64,000 nt of DNA from Chinchilla lanigera (lineage: Eukaryota > Chordata > Mammalia > Rodentia > Chinchillidae), in assembly GCF_000276665.1 (NCBI RefSeq), contig NW_004955433.1:21506900-21570899 (forward strand). Direction: 5' to 3'. Shown piece by piece: positions 1 through 10,085 of the stretch. Under the pieces are notes generated by a model, which was not told where the DNA came from, did not search any database, and worked only from the letters and a program-made list of their open reading frames with translations. Position 1 is the first letter of the stretch. Each line of letters begins with the position of its first letter. A program made the position numbers and the translations under genes.

Positions 1-163
1 AATCCCTTGCTGGCTTACTGTGCTTCTAGCACACAGGTTAATATGTCACACTTATGGAGCAAGCAAGAAAGAAAAGCACTGCTGAGTGGGGCAGAGGTTT
101 AAAAGGTATCATCTGACACAGAAGTGTGAGTGGACATTTTGCTCTTTAAGCATAGTAGAGATC

Positions 164-382
164 AGTTGGCATGGTGGCACACACCTTTAATCCCAGTACT
201 TTTGAAGGCTGAGGCAAGAGTAACACAAATTCAAACCTTCCTGCTTGGATAACTCAGTGACTTAGAGAGACCATGTCTGAAAACACACAAACAAATAAAA
301 AATGGACTCTGGATGTAGCTCTGTGCAAAGGCCCTGGGTTCAATTCTCAGTACTACCAGAAAAACAATAATAATAATAATAA
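164..382 (+). repeat. B1+ID composite SINE
   Basis: The left part (about 164-290) reads as a degraded B1/7SL unit (ggtggcacacacctttaatc, later a gaccatgtctgaaaa-like end). An A-rich linker follows, then an ID/tRNA-like unit (about 302-362, B-box region gggttcaattctcagtac) with an AAT-rich tail. The 8-bp direct repeat tagagatc flanks it (156-163 and 383-390), which supports insertion as a single unit. B1-then-ID composites are known from squirrel- and dormouse-like rodents, but I cannot assign the exact family. Confidence 0.65.
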
Positions 383-390
383 TAGAGATC

Positions 391-800
391 TTCATCATGA
401 TGAAATGTCAAGCACAGAAATATAGAAATATCACATGATCTCATTCATATGTAGAATATAAAAGAAACTGGTCAAATAAAAGTTAAAGAGTGAAACATGA
501 GTGATCACAGCCGGGTGGGAGGAGGAGTGGCTGACCTAGGAGTATGAGGAGGTCCCCGAGCACTGTACAGTAAGGTAACTATAGATAACAATGTATTGCA
601 TATTTTCAAAAGCTAGGAAAAATGATTTTCAATGTTTTCCCCATAAATAAATGTTCAATGTTTGAGGAGACAGAAATATTTAAGTAGATTAAACCATTAC
701 ACAATGCACACATGTTGGAAGCATCACAGTATCCATAAATATTTATAAATTTTTGTACATTTTTGTGTATCATTTAAAAAACAAATTTAATTTAAAACCA
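391..800 (+). mobile_element. Old L1M-type LINE-1 3' UTR fragment
   Basis: The order of motifs matches mammalian L1M 3' ends: cacatgatctcattcatatg, a GGTGGGAGGAGG stretch, gtaactatagataacaatgtattg, then a T/A-rich end near gtatccataaatatttataaa. There is no open reading frame. It is old, as shown by many differences from the consensus as I remember it. Confidence 0.6.
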
Positions 801-1370
801 TAGAGTAGAGAGAAGACTTTGAAGAACTTCAAGAAGGGAACTAAAACAAGGCACTTATTTTATGAACATGACCTCACCGCTCTCATCAAGGATGGACCAG
901 GGAAAGAAATCCAGGAAATCAAGAGGATAGAGATGTCGTAGTAACAAGACGAAGAGATACAAGAGCCTCGTAAAGAGCACCAGGGGCAGCAATATGACAG
1001 ACAATGCAGTATTGGCTTGTGGGGTTCAAGGGTATATAGATTTGCTAGCCCTTCAATGAAATGCATGACCCAGAGAGAGGAGAAGTAAAAGAGATAGTCA
1101 GGACTGTGGACTGCATGGGAGAAAGCATGTGGATGCCTCTGTCAAGCTGTGAGAAAAGAGGAGCTAAAGGGAGACTGCGATCCTGCCGTCTGTTTAGGGT
1201 ATGTTGAGTTGAATGCACCGCATCGTCTCACAAGTAACATACTTGAGAAAAAAAATTCAGTGTGACAATAGAAGTTACAGAGCTGAATATCTGGAAATAA
1301 ATGGAATTTAGGCATACAGTTATTGGGAGTGTTCAAAGAAACACTTTACAATAATTAAACTTAGTGGTGA
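801..1370. other. Single-copy DNA, no gene seen
   Basis: I recognise no repeat and no convincing exon. Short minus-strand open frames of 60-70 codons here have no protein-like character. Confidence 0.4.
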
Positions 1371-1720
1371 TTATCTGAACAAAGGACAGTTTATGAATCA
1401 TACAGCACTCAAAACCTGAAGAGGTTCAGAGGGCTCAGCCTGCTCTGCGAGGAGCGCATCATTGCAAGCCAAACATAGAAACAGAGAAATCACTTGACTG
1501 GCTCTAGCCTGGGTTCTTCCTTATTTAGGCATGGCGTGATGAGTTGGCTGCTTATGATTGGCTGAGACCCAGCTTCTTGTTATAGGTTACAATTCCACCA
1601 TTAGTTATACTTCTGAAGTAGGTTTCTGTTTGTTTATGTAGTGAGTTATGTAGGATGTAAGTTATTATGTAGGGACTCAAAGTTCACAGGAAGCTAACAG
1701 CCTCATTTTTATTTAACTAA
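1371..1720. repeat. Possible ERV LTR remnant
   Basis: The stretch resembles an old LTR in composition. It has a motif series around cttgttataggttacaattc and gttatgtaggatgtaagttattatg, with repeated tatgtag words. No TG/CA ends or target duplications could be fixed, so family and strand are open. Confidence 0.25.
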
Positions 1721-3445
1721 ATATGAGTCATCATAGAATGGCTCTTGAAATTATGAAGATATATTGAGGATGATAATATTTAGGTATAAGTATAAGCAAA
1801 GGATCATTGACTGAAAATTGATAAGAAGGAGCAGCTAAAGTGTGGAGTACAAAAGAGTAGCATTTTGACCTTGCCAAGTTCTAACCAGTAGTTATGAGAT
1901 AAGTGGGAAGCAGTAGATCACATTACATATATCTTGATAACTCTCCAAATACACTTTTCCTCAGAAAAGTTCAGTTTGTCTAAAATCTTCTTGTGTGTTT
2001 CCCAGCACACCAATAAGCTTCTGGCTATATCTGGTTGGTGAATAACACTAATGGAAGGTTGAAGGCATCAGAATAAAGTAAGAAGCAGAATTTTTTAAAA
2101 TTTCTCTATCATTTTGGGGCACATTTAGATAATTTTGAGATTCACTGATGGCTCCAGCCTCTGTCTGTTTCCTTTCTCTGTGGAATGAAGCATTTGGCCC
2201 TATCTCTGACTCTAGCTTCACCAGAGAGGACCATCCTAGCCAGCTCCTTCTAGCAGCTTCCTCTTTTTCTTTCCTTTTGCAGTGCTCCATTTGATTTGTC
2301 AACACTTCCATCATTGTGTAACCAATAACCTGCATTACATTTGAATTACCTACTGTGGTAGCTGTTCTCTTGAAAGGATGTGATGTTGAGTCTTACTTTT
2401 TAAAAATATATCTAAAAGTGAAACTCAAAATATTAATAGCCTCCAACTCACTCTATGTCTGTGACAGTAATCACAGAAAAGCAAAAATCATCCATTTTGG
2501 GGGCTATTTTTAATTTCATCAGTCCTTTATGGAAAATAAGAAAAGTGAAAAAAGCATGATGGGTCAGAAGGAACAGGTGAATTTTCCCCTGAGGACTAGG
2601 AGTAAAAGTTGAACTAATCACATCTGTGGGCAGTATGAAAAAGAGTCATGAGTAGCTTTAGTTCTGAGAAATTATCTTCCGGTAAACAACTGCCAGTCTC
2701 TGAACTCTACACCCAGACAAGTCACTCCCAAGGTGAATAGACCAGACTCTATGTTTTCCCTGTGAAGAATAAATGCAAGGAGAGCACGCTATGCCCACTC
2801 TTACTCTGTCCTCAAAGAAACAGAATACAATGACTCGTACATTCCTTCTACTGAAAGTTAGGGCTAGAAAAATTAATCCTGTCCTGCAAGTAACTGGAAA
2901 ACAGGACAAATGAGTATGGCTGAGTTCAAAGAGAAAGTGAACTTTATAAGAGGGAAAAGTCAATAAGATAAAATGTTCCAGAAACCTCAGTTTAAGATGG
3001 AAATTGAAAATTAGTGATTAAATTCACCAGATAGAGTCTTTTGATGTGTTTTGATGAATAACTTCAGAGATATCATAGAGGCAGCAGCAAGGCACAAAAG
3101 ACTTGGAAACTGAACAGTAAGGATGCAGTTCCTTCCCAGTTGGGAAGTTCTTTCCAAAATTTATGAAGATACATAGGATAAATAGAAAAGGTAAATAAAA
3201 TTAAGGGGTTTTAATTAAAAATACTTTGTGTATACTTACATTCTTTATCTTTAATGCAGACTGAAGATACAGGCAAAACTAGATTTATTTCTAAAGCAAG
3301 AGTATTCAAAGCCCAAGGCAAAAAGAATGCAGTGCATGGGAGAAACATAGCAGGGGTAAACTTTGTTCTCTTGTAAGACATTAAAGGGTATTACTGTTAA
3401 GGAACTGCATTTGAAAAGAATTCCTTAATAAACAATATAAAGTTT
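1721..3445. other. Single-copy AT-rich DNA, no gene seen
   Basis: No repeat family or exon-like signal was recognised. The 95- and 101-codon minus-strand frames at 2048-2335 and 2658-2963 look like chance frames. A reverse-strand AATAAA (tttatt, about 3284-3289) lies downstream of the minus-strand frame at 3501-3842 and is noted there. Confidence 0.35.
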
Positions 3446-3500
3446 TTTTCTTTAATTAAAACTATATTGAAGTACTTGTTAGTCTCTTAAAAAAACAATT

Positions 3501-3842
3501 CTACAAAATGTAGTATTCACCACCATCGCTAGACAGTAGAGACTCCTGGCAGTGGTGATCACATAGGACACAGGTTCTGGATAATGCTTTTGGTACAACG
3601 ATCCGTGCCTCTGTTAGAAAGTTGTACAAAGCCCCCTTGCTGGGGCTTGTCTGCTGAAGATAGTTTTGGAGATGTGAACATCTGGCCTGCTCTATTTCAC
3701 TGGCACCAATAAACTTAGTTCTCTGAATCACCATAAAATCTTCGTACTGAAATGCTGCAACAATGAGCACCTTGTCAATAACCGGATGACAGCAGAGATT
3801 TGAGCATGAAAACTGCTTCCTATCATCACCACACAAAACCTA
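3501..3842 (-). other. Unassigned coding-like open frame of about 112 codons
   Basis: On the minus strand an open frame runs to a TAG stop at about 3501. There is no ATG near its 5' end; the frame opens at a TTG, and the sequence upstream reads gaattttag then g, a weak splice-acceptor-like context. The translation looks protein-like: mixed hydrophobic and charged segments, a cysteine-rich beginning and a second Cys/His cluster (CVLCDHHC) about 20 residues from the end, finishing EYYIL. GC content is visibly above its surroundings, and old L1 sequence begins immediately beyond its 5' side. A 3'-side AATAAA on this strand lies about 210 bases further. I do not recognise the protein. It could be a terminal exon, a 5'-truncated processed pseudogene, or chance. 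Confidence 0.25.
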
Positions 3843-3847
3843 AAATT

Positions 3848-4140
3848 CTATCACACAAAATGCAGGCAAGAATGTAGAACAACAGGAACCCTCATTTGTT
3901 GCTGGACAAAATGTAAAATTTTCTAGCCAGTTTGAATGGCAATTTGACAATTTCTTAGAAAACTAAACACGATTTTGCCTTTGGATTTAGCAGCCTTTTT
4001 GCTTTATATTTTACCAAAATCAGTTTAGGTTTCATATAAAAACCTGCACTCAGATATTTAAAATAGTATTATTCATAATTGCAGAAGCTTGGAATCAACA
4101 AAGTTATCCTTACATGCACAAATGAAGAAATTGTGTACAA
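3848..4140 (+). mobile_element. Old L1M fragment (ORF2 end)
   Basis: The motifs follow the usual L1 order near the end of ORF2: gtagaacaacaggaaccctc, catttgttgctgg, aaaacctgcac, ttattcataattgc, then a degraded gaatcaacaaagttatcctt. No frame survives. It sits directly next to the coding-like frame described at 3501-3842. Confidence 0.6.
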
Positions 4141-5501
4141 CTCTCCACAGTGACTTCTCCAGGAAAACAGAATCATTAACTTAGGGTTTTAATCAAGCGC
4201 CTACATTCTGAGCACCTCTAACTCCTGTATTTGTTACGTTGAGGGTCCAACAGAGATCTGAAAAGAAACCCAATCCTCTTATACATGAGTCACATGTATA
4301 ATAGTACTTACTTTACACAACAAAATCATGGTCCAAAAAAAAAAAAAATACCCTGGTTCTCTTCTAATCTGTCTAGTTATCTAATTAGAGTGAATAAGGC
4401 AGTTTACTTATATTTGTTCACATCTGAAAACTGAAAGATTTGAACAAGATTAACTTCAAATTTATGTTGATTAAAAAAAATTGAAGAAAAGCTACTATTT
4501 CATTACTTTATTTTTAAAATAACCTCTCTATCATTATGGCAATACATGACACATTTTCTCCTTATTCATTCATTGCGAGGAAGGAAGGCCGGATATTATT
4601 AAAACTTAAGGACATTCTGTGAAAGCAACTCAAAGTATTTAAATTCTCGCAATCCATAAAAAGTATCTTATCTCCTCATTGCAGTGTGCCAAAGGATTTC
4701 CATTTTAAAACCTAACTCCAGTCTGACACCTTCATTAACCACTCAGATGTGTTGTCTGATGTGTGATTCCCTTCCAAAAAATCCCAGCATCCGACTGCGC
4801 AGGAAAGACAGATTGAGAGTGAGGCCAAAGAATGAATTTTATTAATGATTGCTGCCTGGTTTGTATACATATCGCAGCTCTCATCCTGAGAAATTCTTCT
4901 TCACTCGATCTGTTCCTATTACCATCTTGTATTGTGTAACTGCCTCATTATCTGTCTGAACAACCATTCAAACTGAGGTTTAACATGCTGAGCATTTGGG
5001 CCGCAAAGAAAGAGCAACATTTTTTTTTTTTTAAGCAGGAAATTCCTGGGAGGTCTCTGGCCACTTTCTTTTTATCACTGACAAGTTGGTTTTGATATCT
5101 GAGGATGTAGAGATCAATACCAACTTAGCCGTCAAAATGATTCAACAGAAGAAATTCTCTAATGTTGTGCCAGGAATAATATACCATAGCTTAAGACTCA
5201 TGTTATAAATGTTTCAGAAATTTCCAAATGTCCCCACAGAGGATCCCCTGGAATATCCAGAAAGTATTAAAAGAAGGGATTTTTTTGCCTAGTTCTACAC
5301 CAGATGCAGCCTGGGTCTCAGAGCTGAGTGTAGATGGTATCAAGGGAGCATTAGGGGTTCAACAGATGCCACTTCCATTTTTCAGTGCCGATAGGAGAAT
5401 GGTGTCATACAGGCAACACTACTGGAAATATTTGCTAAATTTTAATTGGGTTAAATCTGTCACTCACATCAGAAGCAGTGATTGGAAGATAACTTTCAGC
5501 T
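4141..5501. other. Single-copy DNA including a possible conserved element
   Basis: No repeat was recognised apart from short A and T runs. The part at about 4540-5000 is AT-rich with several homeodomain-type TAAT cores and none of the decay marks of repeats, so it is a candidate conserved non-coding element. The 135-codon plus-strand frame 5228-5635 runs into the ID SINE at its 3' end and is not considered a gene. Confidence 0.35.
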
Positions 5502-5516
5502 TTAAAAATTTTGAGA

Positions 5517-5611
5517 GGGCTGGGAATATAGTTGAGTGGCACAAGTGCCTGCCTGGCAAGCACAAGGTCCTGAGTTTGATTCCCAGTGCCACAAAACAAA
5601 TAAATAAAAAA
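5517..5611 (+). repeat. ID-type tRNA-derived SINE
   Basis: A tRNA-like head (ggctgggaatatagttgagtgg, then gtgcctgcctggcaagcaca) and a B-box-like gagtttgattcccag precede an A-rich tail. The perfect 15-bp target duplication ttaaaaattttgaga lies at 5502-5516 and 5612-5626. Confidence 0.9.
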
Positions 5612-5761
5612 TTAAAAATTTTGAGAATGAATTAAATAGTATTAGTAGGTTATTCAACAGACTTAGTTTAAAAATTAGCCCTCTGTGTTGTTTCTTGATT
5701 ATAGCGGGGGAATTTATGAAAACATGCTGAACTAGATAGACATAGAAAAAAGTACATTTTA

Positions 5762-5926
5762 TCCAGTTGCCATCATGGTACACACCCATGATCCCAGGAT
5801 TCAAGAGGCTGAGACAAGAAGATTTCCAGGAGTTAGAGACCAGCCTAAGCTACACAGTAAGCTCAAGACCAGCCAGGACTATATCACAAGGCCTTGTCTC
5901 AAAAAACAAAAACAAACCAAAAAAGA
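5762..5926 (+). repeat. B1 SINE with internal duplication
   Basis: A 7SL-type sequence runs from catggtacacacccatgatc through gaggctgagacaagaagat. The segment gagaccagcctaagctacac is partly repeated as caagaccagccaggactat, the 29-bp duplication typical of rodent B1. It ends in ccttgtctcaaaa and an A-rich tail. Confidence 0.85.
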
Positions 5927-6645
5927 GTACCTTCTACCACATAAATGAAAAAAAATTACTTTCAAGTTAATCCTTGCAAATCAAAGCAGGGTTGATATAG
6001 AGAAGCTTTAGAGTTGAGATGAGGCCCTGAGAAGTCACTTTCTTAGAGGGACAACAGCCTGCTTGGTCCTTGGGGAACATGGTAGGAAGAGAGAGCATCT
6101 TGATTGGGATGGAGGAAGCAAAGTGTCTCAACAGGGAGAGCTTCTCTGATGTGTTGCGGTCACAAGACCAGGCAAAAAATATGGCTGAATTATTTGGAGG
6201 GAATAAAGACAGGTAAGATGATAAGAAGTGGAACTAAAAATCTAATGATCTTTCATGCCAAGGGGACAAAGTAGAGATGGCACAAGACAAAGGGGCAAGA
6301 TGGAACATACTCAATGAAGCAGGAATTCTCAGATGCACAACCTGACACTAAGATCATAAAAAAGCCAGGACTGGATGTGTTTTATTCTCTTTTTAAATGA
6401 TCACTTCAAATCATGGAGTTTTAGCTCCATGCTCTGCACTCATATTGTGAACTTATTATACTCTTTGGGCATTTTCTTAGCACCAAAATGTGAAGACTGA
6501 GATGGACACCTCTCCAAGTTCCTTCTGGTTAAGAAAATCATGTGAAATGAAGAAACGTATTCCACATTTCTGTAATCATTGTTTCACGTAGATATGACAC
6601 ACAGACATTGCTAATGTGGGTACATGGAAGTCTTCTTTGCAACTG
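5927..6645. other. Single-copy DNA, no gene seen
   Basis: Purine-rich stretches near 6060-6300 show no repeat family I can name and no coding signal. Confidence 0.35.
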
Positions 6646-6662
6646 AAAAAAATCCCAATCCA

Positions 6663-6756
6663 GGGCTGGGGATTTAGCTCAGCGGCACAGCGCCTGCCTG
6701 GCAAGCGCAAGGTCATGAGTTCGATTCCCACTACCAGAAAAAAAAATGAAAGAAAG
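6663..6756 (+). repeat. ID-type SINE
   Basis: Close to the window consensus: ggctggggatttagctcagc, cgcctgcctggcaagcgcaa, gagttcgattccc. A-box and B-box positions of the Pol III promoter are intact by eye. The tail is A-rich with GAAA units. An imperfect duplication of about 17 bp (A7 followed by cccaatcca-like sequence) is seen at 6646-6662 and 6757-6773. Confidence 0.9.
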
Positions 6757-6994
6757 AAAAAAACCCAAATCCACTGTCTTATTAACCTTCAACCTGCTTT
6801 AATTTCTCTCTGTGAACCCAATAAAAATAAAGAAACTAGATGAATCTGCTTTCTACTTTTTCACTTGTGCCATTTTACTTAGTTAATTTTGAAAGTGGCA
6901 GGTAAGAAGTGTGTGTTCATTTCAGACAGATTAGACCAGTTCTGGGTTATGGAGTTGTTAGTTTAAGCACTGGTATCAGCAGTTTCATAAATGC

Positions 6995-7394
6995 TGTTAT
7001 GACTTATATCTAGATGTCTCCCCAAAGCCTCAGGTGCTAATAGGTGTGTGGGTCTTTAGGGAAGTAACCAGATCATGGGTATGTGACACTGGATTAGTCC
7101 ACAGGTGGGTTTATAGCTGAGTGTGATCTTGGGAGGTGAAGCCTGATGGGAAGAGATGGGACTCTGTGGTCATAGCTTGCAGGATATACATCCCTAATTC
7201 TCCCTTGATCTGCCCCTGCTACCTGCCTGCAAACCCATGAACTGTTTCTCCTCCACCATGCCCCTCTGCCATGCCACCCTGTGTTGGAATCAGCAGACCA
7301 TAGTCTGAAATCTCTGCAAACTAAAATAAACCTCTCTCCTTTAACTTGTGGGTGTCAGATATTTTGTCTCAGCACCAAGAAAGTAACTAAAACA
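6995..7394 (+). mobile_element. ERVL-MaLR-type solo LTR
   Basis: A 400-bp segment begins tgttatgacttatatctaga with gtctccccaaag, and ends with actaaaataaacctctctcc, a tattttgtctcagca-like motif and aactaaaaca. This is the layout of MaLR (MLT1/MST-like) LTRs, with AATAAA near 7324. The 5-bp flanks are near-identical: aatgc (6990-6994) and aatgg (7395-7399), fitting MaLR 5-bp target duplications. No internal retroviral sequence adjoins it. Confidence 0.7.
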
Positions 7395-7925
7395 AATGGA
7401 GATACATGGAAACCAAGTAACTGGGAAGAAATGAAGCATTTGGGTGAACCACTGCTTCTGCTGGTGCCTGTCCTTAGGACTTTCATACCAGTGTTTCATT
7501 CAGTCTTCCCAGATAATTTTCACACAAAATAACTGCAAGCTCAGAACACTGATTTCCATGCTTTAAAAGCTTCCCAGGCCCAGGTACTGGCTCAGAACAC
7601 AATCTTGAGATGTGGAACTGTTTTAGGAAAATCCATAGGTAAGAGGTGAGGTTGAAGTATTTGAAACAAGAATCACAATAGTGGTCATAGTCCTAAGAAT
7701 TACTGAGCAAGTTTTGGAACTATAAGGATTTTTAGGTCCTCACAACATATTTTGGATCTAGAAGAGTGAAGTGAAGCCTGGGTTTGTACATAGAGTCATC
7801 CTGTAGTGTCTATCAGGGACAGATTTCAGTAATGCTGAGAATACTAATGTCTGAGGAAGCCTAAGTCCCCATATAAAATGGTATAATATTTTTATGTAAC
7901 TTACCTATGTCTTCCCTCATACTTT

Positions 7926-8038
7926 TTTTTTTTTTTTTTTTTTTTTGGTTTTTGGTTTTTCTCCGGTACCAGGAACCGAACTCACGACCTTGCGCTTGCC
8001 AGGCAGGCGCTTTTGCCGCTGAGCTAAATCCCCAGCCC
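7926..8038 (-). repeat. ID-type SINE inside the Tigger element
   Basis: On the minus strand this is a near-consensus ID with a long poly(A), seen as a T run at 7923-7946. The perfect 15-bp duplication cttccctcatacttt lies at 7911-7925 and 8039-8053. It is younger than the Tigger element it interrupts. Confidence 0.93.
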
Positions 8039-8086
8039 CTTCCCTCATACTTTAAATCATCTCTTGATAACACCTGATATAATTTA

Positions 8087-8309
8087 TTTTTTATAGTTTT
8101 TTTATTTTAAAGAGAAAAAAACAATAACAAAATAACAACAATGAAGACAAAAACAACACAAAAACACTGAAAATGACACAGGATCTCAAAGCAAGATGAC
8201 AGGAATTAACAATGATTATTATATTACATATTGTTATCTTCAACAAAGTTGCTCAGATTACTAGATGCAAGAATGCAATATTGATCAAACAATTAAAGAG
8301 AATAACAAG
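8087..8309 (-). mobile_element. 5'-truncated L1 3' end inside the Tigger element
   Basis: The 223-bp segment starts on the plus strand with T-rich DNA (the poly(A) side) and is flanked by an 18-bp direct repeat with one mismatch, aacacctgatataattta (8069-8086) and aacacctaatataattta (8310-8327). The interior gattattatattacatattg and ttatcttcaa recurs at 13010-13205, and in reverse at 52504-52705, so it is the tail of a repeated LINE family, most likely L1. Confidence 0.7.
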
Positions 8310-8581
8310 AACACCTAATATAATTTAAATGCTGTGTAAAGTTACTTTTTATTATCTAGTGAATAGAGACAAGAAAATGCCTACATTTTTGCCATAAACA
8401 CTCTTCTAAAAAAATATTTTTGGTCTGTGGATGTTTGGATTTGAAGATGTGAAGCACACAGATAACAGAGGATCAGCTGTAATTCTGATGTGAAATTTAT
8501 TGTTTTTCTTAAGAAAGAAGAGGTATTTATCCAGGCCACATACAATAATTGTATCCCACTAAAGAAAGTAATAAGGCAAAT

Positions 8582-8707
8582 TGGATATGGTGGTTCAAGC
8601 CTGAATCCCAGGACTTGGAAGATGAGATAGGAGGATGGAAAGTCCAAGTCCAGCAAAACTGTGCCCAGGAAGACTATGTCTCAAAATAAAGATAGATAGA
8701 TAGATAG
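8582..8707 (+). repeat. Degraded B1 SINE with GATA tail
   Basis: B1-like words appear in order (tggatatggtggttcaagcc, gaatcccaggacttgg, gatgagataggaggatgg, gactatgtctcaaaa), then GATA repeats up to the assembly gap. Confidence 0.65.
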
Positions 8708-9063
8708 NNNNNNNNNNNNNNNNNNNNNNNNNNNNNNNNNNNNNNNNNNNNNNNNNNNNNNNNNNNNNNNNNNNNNNNNNNNNNNNNNNNNNNNNNNNNN
8801 NNNNNNNNNNNNNNNNNNNNNNNNNNNNNNNNNNNNNNNNNNNNNNNNNNNNNNNNNNNNNNNNNNNNNNNNNNNNNNNNNNNNNNNNNNNNNNNNNNNN
8901 NNNNNNNNNNNNNNNNNNNNNNNNNNNNNNNNNNNNNNNNNNNNNNNNNNNNNNNNNNNNNNNNNNNNNNNNNNNNNNNNNNNNNNNNNNNNNNNNNNNN
9001 NNNNNNNNNNNNNNNNNNNNNNNNNNNNNNNNNNNNNNNNNNNNNNNNNNNNNNNNNNNNNNN
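8708..9063. other. Assembly gap (run of N)
   Basis: 356 unknown bases lie between a GATA array on the left and an AAAG array on the right, so the gap probably hides a longer tetranucleotide array that failed to assemble. Confidence 0.99.
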
Positions 9064-9064
9064 A

Positions 9065-9116
<52 letters not shown>

Positions 9117-9117
9117 A
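9064..9117 (+). repeat. (AAAG)n microsatellite
   Basis: About thirteen consecutive AAAG units directly after the gap; the true length is unknown because the left end is in the gap. Confidence 0.95.
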
Positions 9118-9269
9118 GAAAATGAGAAAGTTATTTAGTCATTTGGAGTTATAGGGAGTAACATCAAGAGAGAACCTGGGATAAACACTCTTTTCTACTG
9201 TATATCTCTTGTAGCAGCTAAGGTCCCAAACATTGATAACACTAAGTAACATCAAATATTCAAAAAATG

Positions 9270-10085
9270 TAGTGCAAAAGTAACTCCCATTTATTCCTGG
9301 GGAAACAAAATGGTGTACCTACTTTGGAAGATAGTTGTTCAGTTTCTTCACAAATGGCAATCATGAGCTCATCACACAATCTAGCAAATAAGCCCCTTCA
9401 TATTTACTCAAATAAGCTTAAAACTGATATCTACATGGAAACTCGTACATAAATATGTATGGCAACTTTACTCACAATTGTTAAAATTGGGAAACACCCA
9501 AGAAGTCTGTCAATATCTGAATGGATAAATGCAGTAATGTGCCACCATATAACAGAATATTATTCATTGACAAGAAGAAATAAGCTAACTAGCCGTGAAA
9601 GAGTTTGGGAAATCTTGAATGCTGTTAGGGAGTGAAAGAAGCCAATCAAACTAGAGCTATATGCTATATAATATCAGCTACATAGCATTTGGAAAAGGCA
9701 AAATTAGTTGTTGGCAGGGATATATGAGGTACCAACAGATGGAATACTGATCATTAGTGCGGTGAAATTATTCTTCCTGATGCCATAAGAAAGGATACAG
9801 GTTATAAAAATTTTGTTAAAATTGATCCAATAACAATAAAGGAAGTTAACCTTGATGTGAACCATAGTCTTGAATTATGTTATATCAATACTGACTCATC
9901 ATTGGTAGCAAATGTGCTAGACTAATGCGAAATGATCATAGTAAGGGAAACTATGATGGGGACGAGACATGGGAACATACATAGCAACTATGTATTTTCC
10001 ATTTGACTTTCTGTAAATCTATAAATTCTCTACCTAAGGAAAGTGTATTAACTTAAAACAAGAATTAAAATTATAACATTTAAAA
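9270..10085 (+). mobile_element. L1ME-type LINE-1 3' end
   Basis: Motifs are in the expected order for the end of ORF2 and an L1ME-like 3' UTR: atttattcctggggaaacaa, ttggaagatagttgttcag, aactcgtacataaatatg, ctgaatggataaatgcag, gaatattattcattgac, gtgaaagaagccaatcaaac, then ttaaccttgatgtgaaccat and agcaaatgtgctagac. Reading frames are broken throughout. Confidence 0.75.

Larger units (their letters stand above)
7802..8481 (+). mobile_element. Tigger/pogo-type non-autonomous DNA transposon, split
   Basis: Three pieces (about 7802-7910, 8054-8068 and 8328-8481, plus the copied target sites) join into a roughly 310-bp element. Its interior reads aagtccccatataaaatggt, ctttaaatcatctcttgat, aatgctgtgtaaagttac and atttttggtctgtggatg, as in mammalian Tigger/MER2-like repeats. 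The ends ctgtagtgtctatcag and, reversed, tacagctgatcctctg are roughly inverted, with TA at the edges. Two retroposons interrupt it. The exact subfamily is uncertain. Confidence 0.6.
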
